This document shows, in pieces, positions 1 through 7,824 of a stretch of DNA of 64,000 nt. The notes under the pieces were generated by a model that did not search any database, was not told where the DNA came from, and saw only the letters and a program-made list of their open reading frames with translations. The DNA is taken from contig JAWDOK010000006.1 of assembly GCA_046533895.1 (NCBI GenBank), positions 1-64,000 on the forward strand, given 5' to 3'. The position numbers and the translations under genes are program-made. Positions within the stretch are counted from its first letter, which is position 1. Each line of letters begins with the position of its first letter. Source of the stretch: Acidianus hospitalis. GTDB taxonomy: Archaea; Thermoproteota; Thermoprotei_A; Sulfolobales; Sulfolobaceae.

Positions 1-1
1 T

Positions 2-106
2 GCTTATATGCATAATGCTGAAATAAATTATGTTGTATGTAACGAGATGGACGAAGAAGCTAAGACCCCCAAATTTAAGTACACTGTAGTTAGTATTATG
101 AAATAA
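2..106 (+). CDS. 3' end of an unidentified gene cut by the window edge
   Basis: An open frame runs in from the left edge and stops at a TAA, giving about 34 residues ending in VVSIMK. An internal ATG at position 8 could also start a 32-residue peptide, but the frame is open to the edge, so a truncated longer gene is more likely. No family is recognised from this fragment. It lies just upstream of a cbiC relic on the same strand, but nothing links the two beyond proximity. Confidence 0.4.
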   Translation, partial: AYMHNAEINYVVCNEMDEEAKTPKFKYTVVSIMK

Positions 107-164
107 GATGAACCTTTTTCCCTCGTTAACAGATTTATTGTAATAAAGTTAGTTTTTGTTTAAG

Positions 165-376
165 TACGTTTCTCCAACTGCATTAGTTGAGGCAATAAAG
201 ATGCACGAGGAAGAAGGAGTTGAAATTCCTTTAATAGTAGCAACTCCTCTGTGGTTTACTAATGCTGTTGAGGCAAAGGAGAAATTAATCTCTACTGATA
301 TTCCATGTATAGTACTTAGAGGCAATTGTTAGAGGCTGAGGAAATAATAGCAGAAAAGAAAAGAGGATTAACTTAA
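165..376 (+). pseudogene. cbiC: Decayed precorrin-8X methylmutase (CbiC/CobH) 3' fragment
   Basis: The frame from about 168 reads SPTALVEAIKMHEEEG, then PLWFTNAVEAKEKL and IPCIVLRG. This matches the family pattern of an APTAL segment, a P-x-x-F-x-N-A-x-E-(S/A)-K-E-x-L segment and a (I/V)P-x-(I/V)-x-RG segment. The residues that normally follow RG (a Gly-rich GGS stretch) are missing. The frame hits TAG, and a second frame then continues as LEAEEIIAEKKRGLT before a TAA at 374. There is no start codon or N-terminal half. CbiC moves a methyl group during corrin ring synthesis in the cobalamin pathway; this copy cannot be functional. It lies beside a corrinoid/iron-type ABC importer. Family assignment is from motif memory, not a search. 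Confidence 0.65.
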
Positions 377-402
377 CAATAAGAAAGATTTATCTTAGGT
401 CA

Positions 403-462
403 TTATTGTTTGCTCTCTCCGCCTTGTGACTGTCCCTTTGATTTCTTTCCTTTCTTTGCCAT
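403..462 (-). CDS. Tiny Lys/Gly-rich peptide, 19 residues (putative)
   Basis: On the minus strand an ATG at 462 opens MAKKGKKSKGQSQGGESKQ and then stops. It is too short to trust alone. Two things support it: a TATA-like stretch about 36 bp upstream, and a second locus at 6255-6296 with the same layout (in-frame TAA directly before the start position, then x-AKKG, a basic Gly/Ser-rich tail and a stop) in which the ATG has become AAG. No family is recognised. It could be a conserved micro-protein or a chance reading of a conserved RNA. Confidence 0.3.
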   Translation of the reverse strand: MAKKGKKSKGQSQGGESKQ

Positions 463-493
463 TTATGGTCTGAATAAATGTTATGAAGAAAGA

Positions 494-503
494 AGTTTAT
501 AAA
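494..503 (-). promoter_or_regulatory. TATA-like box upstream of the 19-residue ORF
   Basis: On the minus strand the stretch reads TTTATAAACT, about 36 bp before the ATG at 462. A start site about 25 bp downstream would leave a short 5' leader. The rest of 504-735 is AT-rich, and I see no other gene in it; it also holds the 3' flank of the ABC operon. Confidence 0.35.
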
Positions 504-735
504 TATTATTAACATTGATTTTATTAAATACTAATGATAAGGACTAAGGAGAAATTGTGCATTTCTTATATTGTGATCTCGTTATTCTCTTTACATTAAT
601 GTAATCTATCATTCGATTTTTATGAATATTATTCAACTTTCTCTTTATTAGTAACGTTAAAAATTTAGATTTATTTATGTTCACTCATAATATCTATTTA
701 TAGAGATTAAAATGAATTCTACCTAGAAAGAACTC

Positions 736-1404
736 TTAATTTACAACGAAAATTGTCTTCCCGTCTATCTCGTATTTCCTTATTCTTACTCCATAAACTT
801 CGCTTAATACTTCTTCAGTGACATCGGAAGGTTTACCTTGATATACAACTTCTCCGTTCTTTACTATGATAACCTTATTGGAAATATTAATAATGTCTAG
901 CTCGTGAGAAGTGATTAAGAACTCCTTCATCTTGCTCACTTCCTTCATTATATTCATTATCCTAGTTTTGTTTGCAAGATCAAGATTAGATAAAGGTTCG
1001 TCCATTATTACTAGGTCTCCCTCAGTTAAAGCTTTGCAGATTAAAACTAATCTCTTTTCTCCACTACTTAAAGAATAAAATTCTCTATCTAGAAAATCCT
1101 CAACTCCTAACATCTTAGCGTTTTCGATGTAATCCTCAATTTTCCTCTTCTTTTCTCCAGAAAGTAACACGTCTTTAACTCTCATCTGTGCAGGGAAGAA
1201 CTCAGATGGTACATAAGATATTCTCTTATTAATTTGAATTTCTCCTTCAGTAGGCTTTATCATTCCTATTAAAGTTCTCAATAAAGTAGTTTTTCCAGAG
1301 CCGTTAGGGCCAAGTATAACGTTTATTCCTCCCTCAGTCGAAAAGGATATTCCGTGTAGAATTTCTCTATCTCCTAACTTCACTCTAATACCCTTCACTA
1401 ACAC
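736..1404 (-). CDS. ABC transporter ATP-binding subunit, FecE/BtuD type
   Basis: This 222-residue nucleotide-binding subunit powers an importer for cobalamin or ferric chelates. Walker A is GPNGSGKTT (about residues 33-41), the ABC signature is LSSGEKRLVLI, and Walker B is LVIMDEPLSNLD, followed by a switch histidine in TSHELD. The start overlaps the end of the permease gene by 20 bp, and both follow a binding-protein gene, so the three genes form one operon read leftwards. The decayed cbiC beyond its 3' end and the cbiZ at 28.4 kb favour corrinoids as substrate, but siderophore or haem uptake cannot be excluded from sequence. Confidence 0.88.
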   Translation of the reverse strand: MLVKGIRVKLGDREILHGISFSTEGGINVILGPNGSGKTTLLRTLIGMIKPTEGEIQINKRISYVPSEFFPAQMRVKDVLLSGEKKRKIEDYIENAKMLGVEDFLDREFYSLSSGEKRLVLICKALTEGDLVIMDEPLSNLDLANKTRIMNIMKEVSKMKEFLITSHELDIINISNKVIIVKNGEVVYQGKPSDVTEEVLSEVYGVRIRKYEIDGKTIFVVN

Positions 1405-2383
1405 GACCCTTCACCAAGACGTAAATAATGATGGGAGATGCTAAAACAGAGGTTATCGCAGTTACCGGGATTACGAATCCTAGGGCACCACTGGCTATTA
1501 TATTACTTAGCATCATAATCGAAGAACCTAAAATTGCAGAAAAAGGAATTAGAGTTGATGAATTTCCGCCGATAGTTTTCCTAACTATATGAGGGACAAT
1601 AATTCCTATGAAACCTATTATTCCAACTTGAGACACGATTAAACCTACTATTATACTTAGGAATATTATCCACAACATTCTATATCTGTTAGGATTTACC
1701 TTCTTTGCAAAGGAAAGCTCATCACTTATGTGTACTAAATCCAGTTTCCTGCTTTCAATTATTGAGAAGATAATTAATAAGAAAACTAGAATGCCTAAAG
1801 CCTCATCAAATTCATAGCCGACAATTTGTATTTCTCCTAATAGCCAGAATAGTGGAGGAGGAACTTGCGGATATTTGTATTCTATTGCCTCCAATAACAT
1901 TGTAAGCATTGATGAGAACAAATAAGAAACTACTACTCCCCCTATTATTATTCCATACACTCCAGTCTTCTTTCCTATAGCCAAAGTAATTACTGTGGCC
2001 AAAAGAGAGAAAAAGAAAGCAATTAAAGGAGAAATATAAATTAACCAACCAAAGGGAAGATTAAAAGCTAAGAGAAAGTAAGCTAAAACTGCACCAAATG
2101 CTCCGCCGGAAGCTGTTCCGCTTACGTATGGATCCATTAATGGATTTCTAAGCAGGAGTTGCATTATTGCTCCTGCAATAGACAAGGAAGCCCCTATTAG
2201 AGCTGAGGCAATTACAGTAGGTAACCTTATTCTAAAGAGAATAGTGTAATAAAATCCGTGAGGAGAAATAATCTCGCTGAACGGGATGTAAATTTGCCCG
2301 TAAATTAATGATAAAATGAACGATATAGGAAATGAAAAAATTGTTAGTATTATAAAAAAGAGAGTGAAGAAGCTCTTTCTCAT
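1385..2383 (-). CDS. ABC transporter permease, FecCD/BtuC family
   Basis: This 332-residue polytopic membrane protein is the usual size for FecCD/BtuC permeases, with about ten hydrophobic segments. Family hallmarks are RLPTVIASALIGASLSIAGA near residue 54 and the LLRNPLMDPYVSG segment, which precede the coupling region, and FIGIIVPHIVRKTIG near residue 257. It forms the channel of a vitamin B12 or ferric-chelate importer. Its start codon directly abuts the stop of the binding-protein gene, and its 3' end overlaps the ATPase gene, which implies translational coupling. Confidence 0.88.
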   Translation of the reverse strand: MRKSFFTLFFIILTIFSFPISFILSLIYGQIYIPFSEIISPHGFYYTILFRIRLPTVIASALIGASLSIAGAIMQLLLRNPLMDPYVSGTASGGAFGAVLAYFLLAFNLPFGWLIYISPLIAFFFSLLATVITLAIGKKTGVYGIIIGGVVVSYLFSSMLTMLLEAIEYKYPQVPPPLFWLLGEIQIVGYEFDEALGILVFLLIIFSIIESRKLDLVHISDELSFAKKVNPNRYRMLWIIFLSIIVGLIVSQVGIIGFIGIIVPHIVRKTIGGNSSTLIPFSAILGSSIMMLSNIIASGALGFVIPVTAITSVLASPIIIYVLVKGRVSEGY

Positions 2384-3358
2384 TTAAAACACCGGCAATT
2401 CTGGTTTAACGCAGTTGTATATCCAAGACCATGTAATTTGGTGAGGAGCGGTGCCATTAATTATATCGTGGAACAAGAGTACTGCGTAAACAGCTAGAGG
2501 TCCAGGTTCGTTTGTTAAGTAAGAAGATTGGCAACAAAGGAAGTATATGTTTCCATCCTTATATGCAGTTACGTTCTGAATTCCTGGAATATGAGATAAT
2601 AAATACTTAGTATATGAAATATTGTATACAACGTTAACCACTAGAATATCTGGATTTGCTTCAATAAGCTTTCCAGGGCAGAGTTCTTCGTAATTTATGC
2701 ATTCTCCAAATGCGTTAATTCCTCCTCCTAATTGTATTAGGGAATTTATGAAAACGTTACCTCCAGCGGTCCAGAAATAATAATTAGGACAAATCCAGTC
2801 AATGTAAGCTACAGTCTTATTGCCAGAAGACGAGAATTCTTGTAATTTAGAATTCATCCAGTTTACGAGCTCTTTTGAAGCGTTAGTCTCATTAAAGTAT
2901 TTACCTAAGGAACATATGCAACTTTCAATTTGATAGAAGTTAGACGCGTAATCTGCGTTTGTCAAGTATGTTTTTAAGTCCGCCTTTTGCATAGAGTTTA
3001 TGCACTCATAAAGTAATCCTTTTTCTCCTACAACTACTGTAGGATTAAGCTCAACTAGCCCAGAAATGTTTACTGGATAAATTTGTGGAAATACAGTAAC
3101 ATTACTAGGTAAACAGGACGTTTTATTCACCAGTTTTAACAATGTATAAGAATAATAATCAACTCCTACTATATCTTTTCCTAAACCTAGTGCTATCAAA
3201 TCTTGAGTATCACTGGGCGATAAAGACACGATCCTAACATGATTTTCGGTTAATGAAGGTTGTTCAACTGTTGATGGTTTTTTTATTAATTCATAGACTG
3301 CAACTCCACCAATTATTACAAGGATTACGATTGCTAGGCCTACAATTTTTAGATTCAT
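2384..3358 (-). CDS. Membrane-anchored substrate-binding protein, BtuF/FepB-like
   Basis: First gene of the importer operon, 324 residues. An N-terminal hydrophobic helix (about residues 4-22) would anchor it outside the membrane. The lobe then begins RIVSLSPSDTQDLIALGLG, typical of the TroA/BtuF-type periplasmic binding fold, and NPTVVVGEKGLL and NPDILVV mark the second strand of each lobe. About ten cysteines are present, as is common for exported thermophile proteins. The ligand is probably a corrinoid or ferric chelate. Confidence 0.82.
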   Translation of the reverse strand: MNLKIVGLAIVILVIIGGVAVYELIKKPSTVEQPSLTENHVRIVSLSPSDTQDLIALGLGKDIVGVDYYSYTLLKLVNKTSCLPSNVTVFPQIYPVNISGLVELNPTVVVGEKGLLYECINSMQKADLKTYLTNADYASNFYQIESCICSLGKYFNETNASKELVNWMNSKLQEFSSSGNKTVAYIDWICPNYYFWTAGGNVFINSLIQLGGGINAFGECINYEELCPGKLIEANPDILVVNVVYNISYTKYLLSHIPGIQNVTAYKDGNIYFLCCQSSYLTNEPGPLAVYAVLLFHDIINGTAPHQITWSWIYNCVKPELPVF

Positions 3359-3383
3359 GAGTTACTTGTATAGCCTATCCATA

Positions 3384-3392
3384 TTATAAACT
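3384..3392 (-). promoter_or_regulatory. TATA box of the ABC importer operon
   Basis: On the minus strand GTTTATAAT lies about 26-34 bp before the ATG at 3358. This fits a leaderless or nearly leaderless archaeal transcript. The remaining bases to 3621 are AT-rich with no gene seen. Confidence 0.5.
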
Positions 3393-3621
3393 TAACTAAA
3401 ATAAAACTTTGTTTAACACTATCAACTTTCACTAGATATCTTTATTGCATGAATGAGATATCATTTTAATTATATATTTACATACTAGAAAATAATATTA
3501 TTTAAGCTAGAGTGATAAGCATTCTTATATTATGAACGTAGTAAGGTTGTCGTTATACTTTAATTTATTAAGAAATATTCCTCAGATGAGTTGATTCGAT
3601 AATACGACTTTATTATGTAAA

Positions 3622-3981
3622 ATGGCTTTAAATTATTTGAGAACCGCAAAGGATTCATTCGATAAAGGTATTTATGATGTTTCAGCAACTAATTGTCAAA
3701 TTTCTGTAGAACTTCCTATAAAATCAACTTATTTGCTTTTAGGAGTTAATTTTCCTCAAACTTATAGTATTAGAAAATTACTTTCTGGATTAGCAATGGC
3801 TGCAGGTAATTATTCTGAGGAAATACAGAGATTCATAAAAGAGAAAAGGAAAGAGCCAAATCTAGTAGAATTAAGTAGATTTGGAGTGCAATATTCTCTA
3901 GTCGACGTTGACGCTGAATATGCATCGGATTGCTTGAACTTTGTTGAAGATTATATTTTACCTCTCATAAGAAATATATGA
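3622..3981 (+). CDS. HEPN-domain protein, probable toxin partner of an MNT (His motif altered)
   Basis: This 119-residue all-helical protein starts LNYLRTAKDSFDKGIYDVSA and has the ISVELPIKSTYLLLG helix, typical of small HEPN proteins paired with nucleotidyltransferases. Intact relatives in this window have a T-H dipeptide after the Pro (PKTHNL at 7825, PETHEL at 53175). Here the segment reads PQTYSIRKLL, so the histidine is replaced by tyrosine. HEPN toxins are ribonucleases in known systems. The partner MNT immediately downstream is frameshifted, so this pair is probably inactive. Confidence 0.7.
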   Translation: MALNYLRTAKDSFDKGIYDVSATNCQISVELPIKSTYLLLGVNFPQTYSIRKLLSGLAMAAGNYSEEIQRFIKEKRKEPNLVELSRFGVQYSLVDVDAEYASDCLNFVEDYILPLIRNI

Positions 3982-3994
3982 GGCAATAAGTGGT

Positions 3995-4304
3995 GTGAGG
4001 ATTAGATTACATTCATTATTTGGAGGAAAACTAGAAGAATATAGCAGAAAGAGTAAAGAAAGCTGAGAGTTTAGGTAAGGTTATAGTATTCGGTTCCGTA
4101 ATTAAAGGTAAAATTACTAGCAGTAGTGATTTAGATATAGCTGTATTTTATGATGAAAAGCTAACAGATAAGGAAAAAATTAGGAGAGCTTTGGAGATCC
4201 TCAATATCGTTAATGAGGAAATAGCTGACATTAATATTCAAGTTCTTAACAAGGATGAAGAAGAATTTTTCCTAAATTTTATAGGTAAATATGTTGAAGT
4301 CTAA
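3995..4304 (+). pseudogene. MNT-type nucleotidyltransferase, frameshifted near its start
   Basis: A GTG at 3995 opens RIRLHSLFGGKLEEY. The continuing protein (NIAERVKKAESLGKV, then the catalytic VFGSVIKGKITSSSDLDIAV and QVLNKDEEEFF) sits in another frame that has a TAG just before it and no ATG, GTG or TTG. The break is near 4044. The nucleotidyltransferase signature GS...DLD is intact. Known partners of this kind act as antitoxins by AMPylating HEPN proteins. It follows the HEPN gene by 13 bp. A sequencing error could produce the same picture. Confidence 0.7.
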
Positions 4305-4392
4305 CCTAACGTATTATTTACTTAAATTCATAGAAGATAATACTTTTATTAAAGCATAAAATCCTTAAAAATTGTACATCTTCACTTCTTTT

Positions 4393-4605
4393 ATGAGTCA
4401 ACTGATAAAACTTCCAAAAGATCTTAAGGAAAAAATGGTCAAGTATAATATTAATTGGAATTCAATTATTAGGGAATTCGTTTACGAAAAAATAGAAGAG
4501 TTAGAAAGGCAGGAGCATGCAAGGAGGGCTGTAGAAATTCTCAAGTCATTAAATTTCTCTTATGAAGGAGCTAAAGAGGTGGTGAAAAATAGGAATAGTA
4601 GTTGA
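4393..4605 (+). CDS. vapB: VapB-type antitoxin
   Basis: A 70-residue protein beginning MSQLIKLPKDLKEKMVKY, with an N-terminal strand-helix typical of ribbon-helix-helix antitoxins. The charged C-terminal tail RRAVEILKSLNFSYEGAKEV resembles the region that wraps the PIN toxin. I prefer the ATG at 4393 to the in-frame TTG at 4372 because an AT-rich TTAAAAATT box sits about 26 bp upstream. The 3' end overlaps the PIN toxin gene, the usual vapBC arrangement. Confidence 0.65.
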   Translation: MSQLIKLPKDLKEKMVKYNINWNSIIREFVYEKIEELERQEHARRAVEILKSLNFSYEGAKEVVKNRNSS

Positions 4606-4990
4606 TGGAACTCTACTCTCTGCTGTTATATTAAAAGAAAGTAACTGGGAAAGGCTTGCAGAATTAATTCCTAATTCCTCAACTCTCGACGTAGCAGTAA
4701 TGGAAACGTTAAACGCAATAAGTAACGCCAAGAAAAAGAAAGTAATAGATGAGGAAGTAGCAAATAAGCTCTTTGAAGCATTAAATGAATTTGCAAACGC
4801 AATGAAGGTTTATGAGAGTAAATATTACCTTGAGAAAGCCTTCAAGCTTGCTATAAAATACGGAATAAATACATACTCCGCTCTTTACTTAGCTTTAGCT
4901 GAGGATTTAAACCTAAGTCTTGCAACGTTAGATGCGAAGCAAGCTAAAGTAGCTAGTAAAATGGGAATAGAAGTAATTAACATCAAGTAG
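4582..4990 (+). pseudogene. vapC: VapC-type PIN toxin with a 1-nt shift at its start
   Basis: From 4586 the frame reads KIGIVVDGTLLSAVILKES and on to EVINIK. The expected PIN acidic residues are present: D in VVDG, E in VMETLNAI, and D in LAEDLNLSLATLD. No ATG, GTG or TTG exists in this frame before VVDG; a TGA at 4583-4585 precedes it. A GTG at 4582 would give a natural start if the run of five A at 4585-4589 had four. The gene is therefore either freshly frameshifted, mis-sequenced, or rescued by slippage on the A run. A start at the internal ATG (4700) would drop the first catalytic Asp. PIN toxins cleave RNA. Confidence 0.65.
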
Positions 4991-5450
4991 TTAACAGCTT
5001 AATCATATCCTTTACAAACTTTTCAACTTCCTCTAACGATATTTTAACGTCTTCTTCTGTCATAAAGCCTTCATAGAAGTTAAAATGGAGCCTTAGGCAA
5101 ATGGACCATCCTGAGAGTAATTCTTTACTACGTTCTGCAGATATTATCTTACTCATTATTTCCTCTAATTGTCTATGCCTATGATGTTCCAGTCCTCTTT
5201 TTTCAGCGTAAGCCTTGACAATTGAGGCGCAAGCTCCCCATGCTTTTTCCGACGCTTGAATAAAATCTTTCTTTTCAAGGTATTTCTTAGCCTCTTCTAG
5301 TAGTTCTGTTGATTTCTCTTTGTACAGATTTACTTTAACTTCAGGGTCAAGATCTCTGGTTAGTTTATCTAAAAGTAATACTTCCTCGTCAATTCCTTTC
5401 TGTAGTGCCTCTTTTTTAAGGATATCTTCTATTTGTTTTGGTACTTGCAC
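4983..5450 (-). CDS. PaREP1-family helical protein
   Basis: A 155-residue, highly charged, all-helical protein. The segment YLEKKDFIQASEKAWGACASIVKAYA followed by HHRH matches the PaREP1 family, a HEPN-like helical group common in hyperthermophilic crenarchaeota with unknown function. It faces the vapC gene and overlaps its end by 8 bp. A distant relative lies at 45823-46281. Confidence 0.65.
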   Translation of the reverse strand: MQVPKQIEDILKKEALQKGIDEEVLLLDKLTRDLDPEVKVNLYKEKSTELLEEAKKYLEKKDFIQASEKAWGACASIVKAYAEKRGLEHHRHRQLEEIMSKIISAERSKELLSGWSICLRLHFNFYEGFMTEEDVKISLEEVEKFVKDMIKLLTT

Positions 5451-5537
5451 AATATTATCTCTTGACTGAAAAATATATTGCTTATTGTCAATCTCATGTA
5501 GTTGAGAATTTTACCTGGCTTAGTTTATTTTCTTCTG

Positions 5538-6188
5538 ATGAGAAAACTAACGGTAGAGGAATATTTTAACTCATACTTACCAAAGCCAAACGAGGAGGAG
5601 ACTTATCTCTTTTATTTAATTTCTAGGTGTAGGGAAGCTAAGGAGCAGGGATTAAAGATAGATAAAGTGCTTTACAGGATATGGGACGTCGAGCCTTTAA
5701 AAGCCGTCAAAATATTGTCAGCAATAAGGGACAACGTTGAGTTTGAAGTTAGGGGGATAAAAGTGAAGAAGGAATGGATAAAAATAATGCACGTACTTAA
5801 TCCTGTTAATATTTCTAAAGCGTCAAAGGAGGCGGTAATAAGGTATATGCAGGAGTGTGAAAGGAAGCCTGACATTTCCATAATATTATTTTCTGAGCTT
5901 CCTAGGCACATAGACTTTAAGATATTCATGATAGACATGGATTCTAAAGACCCCAAAGTATTAGAACAGATGAAGAGATTAAAGCCTAGGCTTGTTATAA
6001 CTACTCGTAGGGGTTTTCATATCCACTTTTGGAAGGAGGATTTGGAAGATCCTCAGTTGCTTTTTAAACTTAAGGATGTAGAGGTAAAGACCAGGGATTC
6101 GATAGAATACGTTCCGATAAGTCAAGGAAGTTTTACTCCTGAGGCCTTTGAAATAAATGATGTAGAAGAAATAATCAATTTGATATGA
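5538..6188 (+). CDS. Small archaeo-eukaryotic primase (AEP)-like protein
   Basis: A 216-residue protein. FMIDMDSKDP (about residues 137-146) fits the hDhD metal motif of AEP-superfamily primases, and TRRGFHIHFW (about 165-174) fits the second, His-containing motif. A segment VPISQGSF follows, but I cannot place the third acidic motif firmly. No helicase or zinc domain is attached. I chose the ATG at 5538 over the upstream TTG at 5502 because the extra residues are hydrophobic and lie in the promoter region. It may prime or fill in DNA for a mobile element or in repair; function is inference. Confidence 0.5.
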   Translation: MRKLTVEEYFNSYLPKPNEEETYLFYLISRCREAKEQGLKIDKVLYRIWDVEPLKAVKILSAIRDNVEFEVRGIKVKKEWIKIMHVLNPVNISKASKEAVIRYMQECERKPDISIILFSELPRHIDFKIFMIDMDSKDPKVLEQMKRLKPRLVITTRRGFHIHFWKEDLEDPQLLFKLKDVEVKTRDSIEYVPISQGSFTPEAFEINDVEEIINLI

Positions 6189-6254
6189 TTTAGAGGAGAA
6201 AGGAGAGAAAATTAACTTAAAAGTAAATACAACTTTCTTATCATGCCTTGTTAT

Positions 6255-6296
6255 TTATTCTGCTCTCCTCGTCTTCCCTCCGCCTTTCTTTGCCTT
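6255..6296 (-). pseudogene. Relic of the tiny AKKG peptide ORF
   Basis: On the minus strand the codons after an in-frame TAA read K-AKKGGGKTRRAE and stop. The first codon is AAG where the locus at 403-462 has ATG. The flanking DNA (a TTTCTTTGCC stretch and the sequence after it) is also similar between the two places. The rest of 6189-6454 shows no gene apart from the element end described separately. Confidence 0.3.
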
Positions 6297-6417
6297 TTAT
6301 AGTCTCATCCTTTAAGACCTGACATTTAACAACAAGAATAATCAGCCTGATAAATCTGTCATAGAGAATAAGCCGAATGTACTAATTAGATGGAAAAATA
6401 ACGAAAAGTAATATCTC

Positions 6418-6454
6418 TGACTTCCTCCCCGCCCTGGAAGGGCGAAGGTTCCCC
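6418..6454 (-). ncRNA. Putative right end / omega-RNA 3' hairpin of the TnpB element
   Basis: Directly after the tnpB stop on its coding strand lies CGCCCTTCCAGGGCG (a short stem-loop) followed by GGGAGGAAGTCAG. In characterised TnpB systems the guide RNA overlaps the tnpB 3' end and runs to the element end, with the guide in the flanking DNA. The same end sequence occurs alone at 49674-49704. The RNA role is inferred from family knowledge. Confidence 0.4.
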
Positions 6455-7601
6455 TCATCGATTCGGGCTTACATCTCTCATTTGAGGGCCAGTCGAGAGG
6501 GTCAGAGACCCCCTCCCATTAAGATTCGTGATTGCAATAACGTCACGATCATTCTCATAACCACATGAGCACTTAAACCAACGATATCCTTTTTCTTCCA
6601 TCCTTTTACCACACTTAGGGCAAGAGACTGAAGAATAACTGGGGTTAACGAACTTAACAATCATTCCGTGTTTCCTAGCTTGCCAAGAAATCCAATACTG
6701 CAAACGACGGTACTGCATAAGATACAACTTATCCCTAAACTCACTCGGTAGTTTATCTACGTTCTTGATGAGGTTCCTTAGGTTCTCTAACTTAATAACA
6801 TTGACACCGAAATCTTCAGCAATTTCAACAACCCACTTCCCCACTTTCCTAGCAAAATCCTCCATAATTCTCTTAGCCTTTTGATGGAAGGAGTGAATCC
6901 TATGAAGAATCCTCTTATTCCCCCTCCACCTTCTAGGGTACTTCTTTTGTAGATTCTCAGCTAATGACTTCCAGTGGTGAACCTCATCAAGGCGAGTTGG
7001 AATCCTAATGTAGTGTTTATCATCCTTTCCCACAACTATCTCGCTCATGTTAATATCAACAGCAATACTTTCCTTTGCCTCAACATTCTCCTCCTCTTTC
7101 TCAAAAACCACTTTAAGGAAAGCCTTATCATTCCTGATCACTAGCCTAGCCTCCCTTATCCTCCAACTCATGTACTCCTTGAGGTTTCTAGGATAACCCA
7201 AGATTGGAAGTTCACCAACGCTAGCAATCCTAATGGTCATCTTGTCGAAGTCAACATTATAGCTAGCTTTAGGAGTTAACCACACCGTAGTTTTGTATAC
7301 TCTCGGAAAACGCCCTTTTCTCGGATTATTATACCAACCCTTGTACGAGAAGAGCTTCCCTATAGCAATCCTCAGCAACCTTTGATGGTAGATTGTACTC
7401 CTCCCTTAACTTCTCGTACAACTCCTCGTGAACTTTCGATAACACTCCCTTCTCTTCCGGGTTCGGGACATTTTCTTTTAACCAAAATATGACGAAGCGG
7501 AGTGCCTTAACGTAGTTGTTTACGAGGGCTAGGAGGGAGTCTGAGACTGCGATCTTCATCGAAACTGTAGCTCTGATCGCTTTATTCCCCCTCCTAGCCA
7601 T
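6455..7601 (-). pseudogene. tnpB: TnpB RNA-guided nuclease gene with one frameshift
   Basis: The N-terminal part starts at the ATG at 7601 and reads to EDCYREALL, then runs into QGLV and a stop. The rest continues in another frame from LFSYKGWYNNPRKG to the end at 6455, so one nucleotide is missing near 7340-7350. All nuclease features are intact: the RuvC Asp in SIAVDINMSE, the Glu in IKLENLRNL, a zinc finger CPKC...CSCG, and the final Asp in ENDRD. The coding G+C is higher than in the neighbours. It would encode about 380 residues if repaired. TnpB proteins cut DNA guided by omega RNA. Confidence 0.8.
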
Positions 7602-7653
7602 TAATGAAATTTTAGAAAAAGAGATATTTAAATATAAGGGGGCTATCCATCCC

Positions 7654-7668
7654 CGCCTCAGAGAGGCG
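7654..7668. repeat. Left-end hairpin of the TnpB element
   Basis: CGCCT-CAGAG-AGGCG forms a five-base-pair stem just upstream of tnpB, inside a GC-rich block. Subterminal hairpins like this are what TnpA recognises in IS200/IS605 elements. The 7690-7824 stretch after it holds no gene I can support. Confidence 0.45.
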
Positions 7669-7824
7669 AGGCTTTCCGCCCCTTAACCCCTTTCTTTGTA
7701 ATTATCGGTTGAGGTAATTAGAATACCACTCGTCACTACAAGGAATTTAGAGTTGGAAACCATTTTATCTGGCTCTCTAAAACTTCAGAAAGTATAATAG
7801 TAAATAAAGCAGTTATTTAACAAG

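Larger units (their letters stand above)
6415..7690 (-). mobile_element. TnpB-only IS200/IS605-type (IS1341-like) element
   Basis: A frameshifted tnpB (6455-7601) is flanked by short GC-rich hairpins in otherwise AT-rich DNA: one around 6429-6445 beyond the 3' end and one at 7654-7668 beyond the 5' end. There are no terminal inverted repeats and no tnpA, which fits this group. The exact ends are not defined. Elements of this kind need a TnpA Y1 transposase in trans to move. Confidence 0.65.

Noticed and set aside
1812..2048. 78-residue minus-strand ORF within the permease gene
   Set aside because: It lies in a second frame of the clearly coding FecCD-type permease and has no recognisable content.
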